From Gonium pectorale (taxonomy: Eukaryota; Chlorophyta; Chlorophyceae; Chlamydomonadales; Volvocaceae), in the NCBI GenBank assembly GCA_001584585.1, contig LSYV01000002.1, forward strand, positions 4,944,332-5,008,331: a DNA stretch of 64,000 nucleotides. Direction: 5' to 3'. Shown piece by piece: positions 1 to 12,268 of this stretch. Made by a program: the position numbers and the translations under genes. The notes under the pieces were generated by a model. That model did not search any database. It saw only the letters and a program-made list of their open reading frames with translations, and was not told the DNA's origin. Every line of letters begins with the position of its first letter. Within the stretch, counting starts at the first letter, position 1.

Positions 1-123
1 TGCGGGTAAAGCGTTGCGAAGACCCAACGACCCGCACGCACGGCAGTTTCCGCAGGTCGCTCATGTGTGTCGCTTCCCACCCCAGGCAATAGTCCTGCTT
101 ATGTGTACAATTGTTGCATAGAA

Positions 124-1358
124 ATGGCGCGAGTGCGCGTAAGATTGGGTGACTGGAACCGGCTGAACCGGAAATGGGAGCATCGTGTGAGTATGATGAA
201 GTAAGTCACAAATGAAGGCCACCACGGCGTCAAAGTCGACAGCCTGTCGCCGAAACACGCTTGATGCTTTGCTTCCCGCTGGCCGTAGGACGATGGTGAC
301 GCAACTGCTGGAGAAGGAGCGGATACGGACGACCCTGGCGAAGGCGAAAACGCTGCAGCGGTATGCCGACAAGATTATCACCCTCGGCAAGCAGGTGGGA
401 GCACGTTTGAGGGCACGGGTGGAGAGTAGCAAGAGGGGAACGCCCCTGTGCCGACAAGGGGCCATGGGAGGCGTTGTCTGCAATTCGCACTTGGACACCG
501 GCTGTTCTGTATGCCACAAAGCTTATGACAGTCGGGGGGGCCTTGGCTCACCTCCGCCCTTCTGTCCCACGCACACATCAGGGGACTCGAGAGGCCTGGC
601 TTGAAGCCCGTGGTATCGTGAGGACCGATCGGGAGCTCCACAAGCTGTTCACGCAGGTGGCGATTCGCTACCGGGAGCGGCCTGGCGGCTTCACACGCCT
701 CGTGCGGGCAGGCTGGCGCACGGGCGATTCCGCGCCGGTGGCCTTCGTCGAGTGAGTTGCACGAAAAGAGCATCGCCCTTGTTTGCCTGTGCCGCACTTG
801 TCCTTCAAGAGCTCTGGGGCACCAATCGTGCGGCATCGAATGTGCCCTCCGTACGGGTCCATGCCACACAACGGTGCACTGCATATGGATTGTGTAGTAA
901 GGTGTAACAGCCAAAAGGCCGTTTCAGTTAACCGCGTGCTCCTGAAAATTCCACACCTGTCCGAAAGGGCGGCACCGTGTGGCGCCGTTGTTTAATGGAC
1001 GCGTGTGTTGCCTGGACAAGCGCACTGGGATGGCCCGTGGGTCAACTTTAGCTGAAGCCCTACAGTTTTGGAGCGGGTTCTCGTGGCCCACGGGTGCCTT
1101 GGCGTAGTGCTGCTGGTATCTGACTGTGGGCCGGTGTCGCTCCTATGTAGGCTCGTCGACCGACCTGGGGAGCTCCGCCCCGCCAGCCCGCCCCTGCAGC
1201 GCCTGAACCCCTTGTCCGTACAAAGCTGGGTACGGCAGCAGCTGGGCCAGCCCCACCGGGAGCCGTCGCCGCTGCTCCCTCCGGCTGTGCAGCAGTACCT
1301 AAGGGAGGAGAACCGAAGCCAAGCCCGCGCGCTGACCGGCATTGACGGAAGCCGATAG
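124..1358 (+). CDS. MRPL17: Organellar (probably mitochondrial) ribosomal protein bL17, 4 exons, 186 aa
   Basis: Exons 124-200, 289-394, 582-751 and 1151-1358. This is a structural protein of the large subunit of a bacterial-type ribosome. Seen: the bL17 core runs from residue ~20, with TMVTQLLEKERIRTTLAKAK followed by YADKIITLGK. The C-terminal signature HKLFTQVAIRYRERPGG...TRLVRAGWR...DSAPVAFVELVDR is split across exons 2-4. All phases match (2, 0, 2). The first ATG giving the MARVRVRLG start is at 124. The last exon adds a Pro/Gln-rich tail of about 70 residues, as in plant mitochondrial L17. Introns 1 and 3 end in TAG. If intron 3 were retained, translation would stop at once at 753-755, because the donor GTGAGT contains TGA. 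Mitochondrial rather than plastid location is inferred from similarity to plant mitochondrial L17; no clear long transit peptide is visible. Confidence 0.88.
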
Positions 1359-3131
1359 CAGCCGGCCATCATCGGTCTCTGGAGGCGGATGCTGCGTGAA
1401 CATCATGGGACCCAGCCATTGGGGGGCTCAGTGGTTTGAGAGCGAATGGTTTGGGGAAGCTGACGGCAATTGATTTAGGGAGTAGGGATAAGGAGGTGGC
1501 CGAGTGGAGGCTGTAACGGATTAGGGCGAAAGAACGTGGGTTGGCTTGGGAGGCGACGGCTTTGTCGAGGGGCCTTGGTGACGCCGACCTTTCGCCCAGC
1601 ATCGAGCACTAGGACGCAGAACTCGCCCTCGAATGCCCCAATTGTGGGTGAACGTAGGACGGGACTACCGGTAGGGGTGCACTAAGGTGGCATGGACACA
1701 TAGCTTGGGCAGCTCTGGGACGGAAGTACGAGGGTATATATCTTATGACCATTCATCCATCATGCTGATTGGGTTCAGGAGCATAGGCAGGCATAAGGAG
1801 GCATGTTTCACCAGCCGCGTGTCGCTTACAACTCTACACACACGACGAGTGTATGGAACCGTGTGTACGGTGTGAATCTGCAAAAAACTACAGGCGTGAC
1901 ACACCGGAGCGTCCATACCGCTTGCGGCTATGCTGTTGCCTGGAGGGGTCGATAGCGTCGCTTGTACAGGAGCGGTCCTTATTGCGATGCAGTCTGTGAG
2001 ACGTGGGGGTTTGCGGTCCGCCTGCAGCTGGTCTCGTGTGTCCGCCGGCAAATGTGAGGTCTGCGGCCGTGGACCTTCACGGCACTGCACTGCACAGTCT
2101 GTTTGCTCTTCAGGCCTGGCGCCCCTGCGCTCCTGCTGGTGTTCGTCGGCCTAAAATGCAGGCTAGGAGTGTCGGTGTCCTGGCGGTTCGGCTGATTAGG
2201 CCATGTGCCTCCGCATCATGGCGATACGGCTGGTCGTTGTGCTGGAGGCTCGCAGTTGTGAAGAATTGGCGCGGTGTCAGGCCAGGCTGGCTTTCAGTGA
2301 AAGAACTTGGTATCTTGTCAACCGGGCTTCCCGATCAACAGCCCACATATGAAAGCACTCCAGCATGCACGAGTCGAGTTTGGGTTTGACGCCGCAGAGC
2401 GCTGCCCATGCTGGGGTTACGTCATCACGGTACATAACCGCCAATGCGGATAAAAGGGTGAAGGGTAAACACAGACCCAGCTTACTGAGGGGCGAAACAA
2501 GGCCAGGTGCCAAAGTAGGTCCCATGCGCACAGCCACTACATATGGGGGAATCGTTTGTTATTCACCACAAGGCAGCGCTGCTGTCCGGCATTAATTTGG
2601 CCAACTACATTCATAACAGTAGGCCGCATGGACATTATTTGGCAAGCCAGTGGCCTCATCACACGGGCTCCTGCCCAGTCCGCTTCAGCCTCGCCCCCCT
2701 AGCCATGAAACCGCCCAGACAAAGAATGCCCAGAAAACTCGTTTCATTCGTGGAGTCATGCGGAGTCCCTGTCGCAACGGGATCCCTCGCGCTCGGCGAA
2801 TGGCACTTAATCACGACAACATGCAAGGTCCGCGGCATACAATACACCCCCTAAAAGCCCGCCACACTGCCGCCCGCCCCCCGGCACTCCTGCCCCCCGG
2901 CCCGCAGCCGGCCCACAACGCCCGACGGCTCACAAACCAACCAGCCAGTACACACGCACGTTTATTTCTGCCACTTCAATCACCCGCAAGCTCAGGGCAT
3001 TGGCACAAGCCATATGCGACAAATGCTTAATATACAAATGATTTCAGCAATATGGCATTGCGTCAGGTCTATGCCCCCTTGCAGTGCTTGGCGTTGCGGG
3101 ATGGATACATGCGGCACGAAGGGGCTGCGCG
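1359..3131. other. Intergenic region between the convergent bL17 and orphan genes
   Basis: About 1.8 kb holding the 3' ends of two convergent genes. I read all frames and found only short ORFs with no family motif and no exon chain that keeps phase. No RNA gene or repeat was recognised. Confidence 0.5.
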
Positions 3132-5646
3132 CTAGCTTACGCGGCCAATAGCTGTCGTTGCCTTTGTAAGCGATGTCACGCGCATCGGCCCCAATTCCCC
3201 GGGTGATGGCCCCAAGCCGTTCACAGAGCTACTCCGCTGGGACGACAGGCCTGATCCCTGCCGGCCGCCCCCCGCACTCCCCAGGTCACTGCGACTGGCG
3301 CAGAACTCCGAAAGGGCGTCCTGCTGCGGTGCTCCGTAGCCCTGTAGGCCGCCTGCGCCGCCCGCATCTACGGGCACACCACCTCCGGCGGGCGCCCGGC
3401 CTTGCGCACGGCTTCCACTCGGCGTCGTTCGCTCGACCGTCCGCTCGGGCACGAGGGACAGGTCCACTGGACCCACCTGACCCGATGACAGGCCCGTGGG
3501 CCCACGGTGCAAGCGGCTGTTGCTTCCCAGCTGGTCGCGTCGCTGCTGGCCGCCTTGCACAGTAGGGGAGCGGCTTGGCGGCATGCCGGTGACCTGCAAC
3601 CCCGCTGTTCCAGACCCATGGGCTGTGGGGCCGACCCACATCGATGACGGCGCCACTCCGGGCCCAGAGGCGTGGTGCTGCAGCAGCGGCATTGCAGGGG
3701 CGTCCGGATCCCAGCCTGAAATGCCCGCCTCCCCGCGGAGGGTGCTGCCTGTGCGGCAGCCGGCGAGCCCCAGCAGAGGCGGCTGGTGGTGTCCGGGCCC
3801 GGACGAAGGTAACCGCTGCGGGCCTGGAAACACTGCGTCCGCTCTGTTGCCCGCTGCAAGCGCCGCCACACTGTGCGATGATGCGGCTAGCAGCTCGGCA
3901 ACATCTCCTGTGCTGCTGCTTGTGCGCCGGCGCCGGCCATCCGCCAAGCTAGCGGCCGTGTCGAGCACGCTTCGCGGGTTGCCTTCCCGCGCCCCGGTGC
4001 CCGCAATAGGGTCCATTTGGCCGTGCGGCGGCAGCGGAGGGTAACCATGTGCCGGGTGCACCGACTGTGCAGCCAGTAACGCTTGGGGCGGCCGAGGGAC
4101 CCCAGCATATGCCCGGGCAGCCGGGCTTCCCCCCACTGTCGTGCTGTTAGTGTCCGTTGGCCCCATGCGATATTGCGGCGACCTTGGCGACGGGTTGCGA
4201 ACAGACGGCCCCGCAGGCTGCTGAGAGCCTGCCGGTGTCGCGGCGGGGCCGGATCCGTCACGGCGAACGAGCCGTCCGCCAGGGGAGTTCTGGGGCCCCG
4301 GTGCTGGCGCCTGGCGCGCAGGTGAGGGGCCCGTACGCTGCGACGGCGTGCTTCTGGACGGGCTCGGCGACCCGTAACCATATCCGTGCCCTCCGGAGCC
4401 CGTCGGGCCCCGCCTTGCTGCTGCGGCGGGTTCCGGCTCCACGTCAGACTCGTCCCCCACGTCCAGGTCCTTTGGCGGTGGGGCACGGCGCACGGCCGCA
4501 GCAGGTCCTCCAGGCACAGCGCCGCGCCGGTCAGCCTATGTGGAGGCCCGAGGAACAGGTAATGCCAAACTTCAGGAATTCCGGCAAGATGCTCAGTAAG
4601 AAGCACAAAGGTAAGATGGCAAGTTGCTTCCTACCCTGGTAGACGGGACGGTACCCTGCACCGTGCCGTTCCGACTCAAGAGTTTGAAACCAACCGACAA
4701 GGGTCGATGTTCCCACCTGCAATACTGGCGGCCCCGATCCAGGCTTTCTCCGCGCTTCCGAAACTTTGAGCGGGCTTCGGCCCTGGGGCCCAGCGCTTAG
4801 CACGCGCCGACCGCCGGCTCCACCACCCAGGCCAACTAGCGTTGTGGGCACATTCTTCAGGTGCGGTGCCAACCGGAGGGCAGCTTGCTGCGCCGCTTCG
4901 CTCTGCAGCATGATTTCCAAGCATAACAAAAAGCAGATGCAGATTGGTCAGTGGAGTCGCAGGCGCAGTCGCCGGCGTTACTTCGGAATAGAGGTGTCCC
5001 GTAGAATCCATTTTGGCTCGAGTGTGGCCCTGTCAGCCATATCCCTCCAGGCCCACGGCCTAGCGCCCACTTGGCCTCCTCCTGGGGAGCACGTAAGCGA
5101 CCCTCAACATACCCTGGTTGACACCGCAGCTCTGCTAATGAACTGGATGGCGCCAGCGTGCGCACGCACTCAGCCACAAAAACTGTCCCCCGCCGGTGGC
5201 GAAAATCCTATCCGGTGCGCACCCATGACCTAACCAGGGTACCCAGAAAGGAGGTGCCTAAACCCCTTCCGACCCTCGGTTCGCCACTTACCACGCTCGG
5301 GCCGTCGCCCCAGCCTTCGAGTACCCACGGCTCTGCGTCCGCTGGCTCTGGGTCCTCGTCCGCTTGCGCCGCTGCCGCTGCATTTGCCACCTTACTCAGC
5401 AAGCTCCGAGGCCTGCTGCCGGCAGACGCTGGGCGCGACCGGGAGTACTCCTCGAGGTGCAAGGACCTGCGGCATGGCGGGCACGCGTCGCATGGTGTTC
5501 CCGCACGCCGCTACAACGCAAGGAAGTGAACACGCTCCACACTGCAGAAACTGGTGCTCGGCCCACTGTGAAGGCCGAGTCCCCTGCCCGCACCTCTCAA
5601 CGGCAGAGGAGCCGATGGGGAAGCCATCGTGGCTCTGTGACATCAT
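3132..5646 (-). CDS. Unrecognised Pro/Ser/Gly-rich protein, 4 exons, ~605 aa
   Basis: Exons in transcript order: 5646-5594, 5466-5292, 4902-4717 and 4535-3132. Splice phases are 2, 0 and 0 with GT-AG borders. The start is the first of two adjacent ATGs (5646), giving MMSQSHDGFPIGSSAVER. Residues 1-76 look structured (LLSKVANAAAAAQADEDPE, then PWVLEGWGDGPSV). Residues 77-138 contain a helix-like EAAQQAALRLAPHLKN. From residue 139 on, one long exon encodes low-complexity Ser/Pro/Gly/Arg-rich sequence (for example SPSPSRSTPSQRTGPSPARQ), probably disordered. No catalytic motif or known domain is recognised, so no function is proposed. The stop at 3134-3132 lies just after a donor-like GTAAGC (3140-3135), so the true 3' end could be further along. 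It is divergent from SEC23. The exon chain is less certain than for the conserved genes. Confidence 0.55.
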
Positions 5647-6178
5647 CGTGCTTTAGAGCGCGGCCACAACCTCTCGCGTCTGGAATCTGGGATTTCCGGA
5701 TACATGGCGCCTCGTGAGCAACATACGCATTCCCTTACACTATCCTCATGCATAACACTCGATAAGCACGCAAAAAGCTGAATCGCGACCTAAGTCATTA
5801 TGCTCTATGGAACAGGCTTCGCTACTGTATGCAACCTGCGATGTTTGCTTTAAATCTGCGTCTGCATGGGGAACCTGCTGCGTGGGAACCTCCTGTGGCA
5901 ACGGTTGCCGTGCCGCGACAGGACGACTTGTTTTCGAAGTCAACCGCTGCAAAACATTTCTTGAAGTATAAAACGACTCGGGCAGGCTGAATTGTCGTTC
6001 ACTCGAGTTGGGACACCGCAGGGGGACACATAAGTGCGCTGCTGAACCCACGGCTTGCCTACTCTACAGCTGGGTCTGCGCCTAACAGGTCAAAGGACAG
6101 TCTAGCGCTACCAACTCACGTCACGTCACTTTGTCCCCGATCAACTTAGCCTCGCCTCGTGGAGGCACAGTATCAATC
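5647..6178. promoter_or_regulatory. Shared upstream region of the divergent orphan gene and SEC23
   Basis: 532 bp separate the two start codons, so both promoters and 5' UTRs must lie here unless there are upstream non-coding exons. No convincing TATA box or repeat was recognised. Confidence 0.45.
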
Positions 6179-9100
6179 ATGGACTTTGCGGCTCTGGAGG
6201 ACATAGATGGCGTGCGGCTAACGTGGAACATCTGGCCCAACAGCAAGCTGGAGGCGACCAAATGCGTGATCCCGTTTGCCTCGGTGTATACCCCCAATAA
6301 GCGGTTGCCAACCATGCCGGTGAGGCTTGTGGAGCTCTGAGGACGTGTGGCGGGACGGGGGACTGCCCGCTGCGTGCGGAGCGTCCGGTTGCCCCCCGTT
6401 GGCCGATGGGAGGTTTTGGTTGCACAAAGGCGATGTGTATTTTCAGGTCCGGTGCACGGGGTCGTGCGCTTCAGTCTAATGGGCTTCACATCGCATCAGG
6501 TGTTTTGTGGCACGCCGGCTAGACGCAGCATTGCCTGTCCCTACGTGGGCGCAACGGGGCACGGGCGAATGTGGAACGGTTGCAGCGGGTGCACCTGGTC
6601 AGCACATGCAACGCTGATGCTTCATGGCCAGCAATCCCCGTCCCTCCTCGGCCCCCAGGTGCTGCCGTATGAGCCGATCCCGTGCAAGCAGTGCACTGCC
6701 GTCCTCAACCCATACGCGCGAGTGGACTTCTACTCGAAGGTCTGGATCTGCCCCTTCTGCCACTCGCGCAACCACTTCCCGGCGCACTACCAGGGCATCT
6801 CTGACACCAACATGCCCGCGGAGCTGTACCCCAACTACTGCACCATCGAGTACACGCTGCCCAAAACGGTCGCGCCGCACCCTCCCGCCTACGTGTTCCT
6901 CATCGACACGTGCGTGTCCGAGGACGAGCTCGGTGCTTGCAAGACGGCGATCATGCAGGCCATCCAGACGCTTCCGGAGTACGCCTACGTGGGACTTGTG
7001 ACCTTCGGCACGCACGTACACGTGTACGAGCTGGGCTTCACGGAATGCTCCAAGTGCTTCGTGTTCCGCGGCTCAAAGGAGTACACCAGCCAGCAGATCG
7101 TCGAGCAGTTGGGCATGCGCGGCGGCGCATCGGCGCGGCCCGGTGGGCCTGGGCAAGCGGGCCCGGCGGGGCCGCAGCCCGGCGCACCGCAGCGTCGCTT
7201 CCTTATGCCGCTCGGCGAGTGCGAGTTCACGCTCACTACGGCGCTGGAGGAGCTGCAAAAGGACTCGTACCCGGTCATTGCGACCCACAGGCCGGCGCGA
7301 TGCACGGGGACAGCCATGCAGGTGCGAGAGGCGGGGCTGCACAGCATGAGTGGCTTTGTTGGTCGGAGGGCCCCGAACTTGGAGGAGCGCGATCCATGCA
7401 AGGGGGCGTGGGCATAGCTTGACCCGAGCTCACGCGCACTCACGCGCACATGAGTTCGGTCGACTGTTGCAGACATCTTACGTGCTCTGCTCTACATGGA
7501 CGCGTCGCGAACTGGGGATGCAGAGTACATTGGCACCGTGTCTTATGCTATGAGAAGTAGTCAGTGCCTGAAAGCTGCCTGATTTGCCGCAGGTGGCGGC
7601 CGCGCTCATGGGCGCTTCGGTGCCGATCGGAAGCTGCGCAGCGCGCATCCTGCTATTTGTTGGCGGACCCTGCACGGAGGGGCAAGGGAAGGTCGTCTCC
7701 CGGGAGCTCACGGAAGAGATTCGCTCCCACAAGGTATGCCTATGAAGCGTTGCATAGAATGTAGGCAAGGGGCCCTTGATGTACTAAGCAAACACGTCGC
7801 CGTCCGTCTGCATGCAGCAGTGTTGCACGGCTTTGCGACACTTGTACCGTGAGCAAGTCGTGCAGGGTGATAAAACGGGCTCCTATGAGCGCTTCCTTAG
7901 TGTCAGTGCCAAGCATTTTTTCATTGGCATAATCCCGTGTCCCACAAAACCTCCTCCGCTCTGTCCGTATCAGGACCTGGCCAAGGACGGCGCCCCGCAC
8001 TACCGCAAGGCCAAGAAGTTCTATGACGGCCTGGCGGCCGAGCTGGTGGCACACGGGCACGCGCTTGACGTCTTCGCCTGCGCACTGGACCAGGTGGGCT
8101 GGGACCCCTGAGCCGGCAGCTGTCCAGGACCTCTTTTGGCGGCGCCACATGTTAAGCACGCGGTTGGGTGGTTACATCTGTAATACATGCCCGTTTTGCT
8201 GCTTCACGGCGCTCCCGCCTCCAATGCCCTGCGCTACAGGTGGGCGTGGCGGAGATGAAGGACGTGGTGATGACGACGGGTGGCCTGACGGTACAGACGG
8301 ACACGTACCACAACGTGGTGTTCCGCGACTCGCTGAAGCGCCTTTTCGCACGCGACGGCGAGGAGGGCTTCCTGGGCCTCTCATCTAACGCCACCTTTGA
8401 GGTGATCCCCTCCCGCGACATCAAGGTCGCGGGCCTGCTGGGCCCCGCGGCGCGCGTGGACAAGAAGAGCCCGCACGTGGCGGACGTGGAGGTCGGGCTG
8501 GGCGGGACCACCACCTGGAAGCTGTGCAGCCTGGACTCGGAGACCAGCCTGGCACTGCTGTACGAAATCACGGCGACGGCCAAGTAGGTTTGGCACGTAC
8601 AACGAATTGGTTTCTAGTTTGGGGTGTTTTATTTGTATACCCCGTTTGTCAGCGGTATCCCGTGCGGGAGCAGCCGGTGGCAGCACTTGTGGTCTTCCCT
8701 CTAGACTTTAGTTTTGCTCTTTTTCTTTGCTCCGTGCCTTTCCCGTCGTTGCTAACCTGGCAACTGCATCCTCCCTGCAATACAGCCGCGATGCCGGCGA
8801 CGCCCAGGCGAACGCGCAGTTCTTCCTGCAGTTCATCACGCGCTACCTGCACTGGACTGGCGAGCTACGCTGCCGGGTCACCACCGTGACGCGTCGCTGG
8901 ATTGACGGCAGCCAGATTGGGGAGATCATCAGCGGTAGGTAGCTGATGTGGCCCAATGTGACAGGGCTGAGGCCGTTACGTGCCTTGCCCTGCTAATCGT
9001 TTTCATTGCTTGCACCATGCACCCCAAGTAGGGGATGACTGAGGATAGATTGTGATGGACTCGCGCTGGAGCGGAAAGGCGTAGCATCGGTATATTCTGT

Positions 9101-10655
9101 ATACGTAGACAAGCAAGCAAGCGCTCTTCTTGTTCAATTCAATATCAGGCAGGAACGGCAATCTTGCGTTCGCCTTGTCGTTTGCCTACCTTGCGGTGAC
9201 AACAGGCTTCGATCAGGAGGCGGCGGCGGTGCTGATGGGCCGCCTGGCGACACACAAGATGGAGACGGAGGAGGACTTCGACGCGACCCGCTGGCTAGAC
9301 CGCGCCCTCATCCGGCTGGCGCAGCGGTTCGGCGATTACCGCAAGGACGACCCGCAGTCATTCAACCTGCGGCCGGAGCTCAGCTTCTACCCGCAGTTCA
9401 TGTTCCACCTGCGCCGCAGCCCCTTCGTGCAGGTGTTCGGCAACAGCCCTGACGAGACGGCCTATTACCGCATGGCGCTGTTCCGGGTGTCGGTGCCGGA
9501 CGCAATGGTGAGAGCAAATCCCATGGGATCCGCAGCTCTGACTTGCTCATGATCCATGCTGAAGAGTTCTGGGTAAGGAGCTGCATGGCATCCCAGGACC
9601 GGGTGTAAGGAACCGCTGGAGAGTGGAAAGCCAGAGGCGCCCATGCTCCTGAAGGTGGTCTGACGGATAGGAAGAGCCGTCATGGAGAAACGGTTGGAAA
9701 CGGTCCTCAGTTGCTGCATGGCCACCCGCAAGAGTGACTGGCGTATGGCAACGGTAGATGGTAGTTTTCGAGCTTGTTTAATCAGCAATCGTGCGGCTTG
9801 TAGTCTTGTTTTCCTGACATGCATGGTATTATTTACTCCAGGCGCACCGCTCCCCTCCTCCCTCCTGCCTCCTCTCAGGTGATGATCCAACCGCAGTTGA
9901 CGGCCTACCACTTCAACGGGCCGCCCGAGCCCGTGCTGCTGGATGTGTCGTCCATCCTGCCGGAGCGCGTGCTGCTGCTAGACGCCTACTTTTACGTGGT
10001 GGTCTTCCACGGGACCACCATCGCGCAGTGGCGCAAGGCGGAGTACCACCTGCAGCCCGAGCATGTCGCGTTCGCGCAAGTGGGTACAGACTACAGAAGA
10101 CCTAACATGTCACATTCCTATAGTATGCAACTCACTAAGGCTCTCTGTGATGTCGTCCATGGTCCACACTGATATTGTTTTCATGGTCCGTTGGGAGTTA
10201 CAGTTTCAATGTCATAGTACAGGCGTGCTGCTTCCTCAGTGAAAGCACTGACCCACACATTGCCGGACCGTTTGCTTGTTTGTCCAGGTGCTCGCAGCCC
10301 CCCAGGCGGAGGGCAAGGAGATCGTGCGGCGGCGATTCCCCGTGCCCAAGATCGTGGATTGCGACCACAATGGCAGCCAGGTGAGGGAGTCCCCACGCTT
10401 GACCCTTGCTCCCCTTCTGAACTTGTCCATACAGGAAACGTGTCGTAAGCGCCTTCATCAATGGCGGCCCTCGTGCTAACGCCGGGATGTGCCTGCTTGC
10501 CTATTGCCCTCCAGGCCCGCTTCCTACTCGTGAAGCTTAACCCCTCGTCCACGTACACGTCGGCCACACCCATGTCGGCCGAGGTCATCAACACGGACGA
10601 CGTCAGCCTTGCAACCTTTACCGAGCACCTCAAGCGCCTGGCAGTACAGTCGTGA
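6179..10655 (+). CDS. SEC23: SEC23, COPII inner-coat GTPase-activating protein, 10 exons, 764 aa
   Basis: Exons 6179-6319, 6659-7321, 7593-7733, 7974-8093, 8240-8583, 8786-8934, 9206-9507, 9879-10079, 10288-10380, 10515-10655. SEC23 pairs with SEC24 and activates SAR1 GTP hydrolysis during vesicle budding from the ER. Seen: N-terminal [19 protein letters not shown]; a zinc finger with Cys56/59/78/81 (PCKQC...WICPFC); trunk motifs [16 protein letters not shown] and ACALDQ; late motifs [43 protein letters not shown] and the gelsolin-like end [19 protein letters not shown]. Length matches the family (~765-770 aa). A Gly/Pro/Ala-rich insert (near 7120-7190) precedes [12 protein letters not shown]. 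The ATG at 6179 is the first in frame and gives the expected N-terminus. All exon phases agree. The function is a family assignment. Confidence 0.96.
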
Positions 10656-12268
10656 GGGGCCACGCGCGCCGGCTGCCCAGCCGCTGGTAGGCCAGCTCCA
10701 GGCAGCTGCTGCGCAAGGCCGTGGGTGGCGGCCTTACACATGATGCGCGTATTCAATGCAAACCGAGTGCAAGCAGAGTCCAGGGGTGAAGGGAGTTGAA
10801 TGCTTATCAATGTGCATTACTGCGGGATGTAGGGAAGACTAGTAACTCCTCGCTCATGTGATAAACGGGGATCAGGGCTCGAGCGTCAGTAAGGGGAAGT
10901 ACTGGGTAGGGGATTAGATTCACAGAACTTATACTGAACGTTGACCGAGATGCATCCGGGCGGACGAGTTCTCTCGGCATGCGGCTCCATCTGGGAGGAG
11001 CTGCAAGCTGGCCAGGCGAGGTTGTTGAGGAATTCACTGAAGGCGCTGTTCTCGTTTGGCACGTACACAGGCAATATATGGGGTTGTTAGTACGTCTTGC
11101 TGCTCGTTTACAAAGTCGGCCGGGCCGGCCGGCAGTAAACGCTCTGGGGTGCTGAGCTCCACCATGCGTCGTTGCACCGGGCGGCCTGTACGAGTTACGG
11201 TGTTGGGCCGCACCAAGTGGAAGCCACCCGTGAGTCGGCTGTTGCGACGGGTGTCGGTTTAGTCGGCTGCGTGCTTCACAGCAGCCTATGCGGAGGCACG
11301 CTGCAACTACTGTCGTTTGTCGCAAGCGGCACGCGGCACGCGTGTGTCCCATGTACCAACTGGTGTCAGCAACCGGGGATGCGGCAGTAGCTTCACAAGT
11401 ACCCTGTGCTCTGATCTCCCTCTCTGCCAGCTCTGCCTCACATGGCGGATGTATAGGCTGTATCTGCTGTACCAGGGTGGTGTTCCTAGTACGCTGCTGC
11501 TGGTGTCAATACGGGAGCCCATGAGCCTCTTGTTCGCCTACGCCGCTGCGGCCCCTGCCGCCCTCCTGTGCAGCAAAGGATACGCTACAGTAACACGCGT
11601 GCTAGTACCAGCCAAGCGCGGACCCATGTACAGTAAATGGTTGTGGTCTTGGGGACTTAAGGACTGTGAGACCGTGCCCATCAGACCGTGCACAAAGCTG
11701 ACTGCAGAAGCTCGTTCGCAGAAATTATGTTCGTAGAGAGAGATCCCGTTACCTCTGTGCCCTCCATGGGTTTAGGGCACGCTGAATTGAAGTGCTCGTT
11801 GCGGTTTTGCGAGCCGGGCGGCGTCTCTGCAGCAACGTATGATAATTAATATGCATTGTCATCTGAGAAGCGCCGGGCCGATCCGCGTAACGACTGCGTG
11901 GGTATCCATGGGTCACTTTAGGCACGAGACTGCAAACTGCATCTTGTAACTTGTATGGGAACTTGATGCCATGCCCTGCATCGATGCGGTTTTTTTAGCC
12001 CCCGAATTTTGCCGCGCCACCCGCCGCGACCGGGCTTGCCGGTTGTGGTTCGGAGCCAGTGGTTCTGGAGCTCGTCTGCAGTCACTACACTCCGCTTCGA
12101 TTGCCCCCCAGCCTGCTATAGCTTGGCGCCATAACATACGGCTGCATACGGTGGCGGCTCCTCCCTTCTGCTCTCGACTCTGAAAGAGTTTTTGAAGGCC
12201 CGACCCTGGGCAGGCCCTGAAGCCCCCGAATCAAACCTGTAAGGCGGAGGCCATACTGTGCACCTGCC
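10656..12268. other. Intergenic region between SEC23 and SIN3 copy A
   Basis: About 1.6 kb with the SEC23 3' end and SIN3-A upstream DNA. Only short ORFs without family motifs were seen. The 120 bp before the SIN3-A ATG show no similarity to the DNA before the SIN3-B ATG. Confidence 0.45.

Noticed and set aside
582..755. bL17 ending at the TGA at 753-755
   Set aside because: The TGA lies in a consensus donor, and the exon at 1151 restores the family's AFVELVDR junction in phase.
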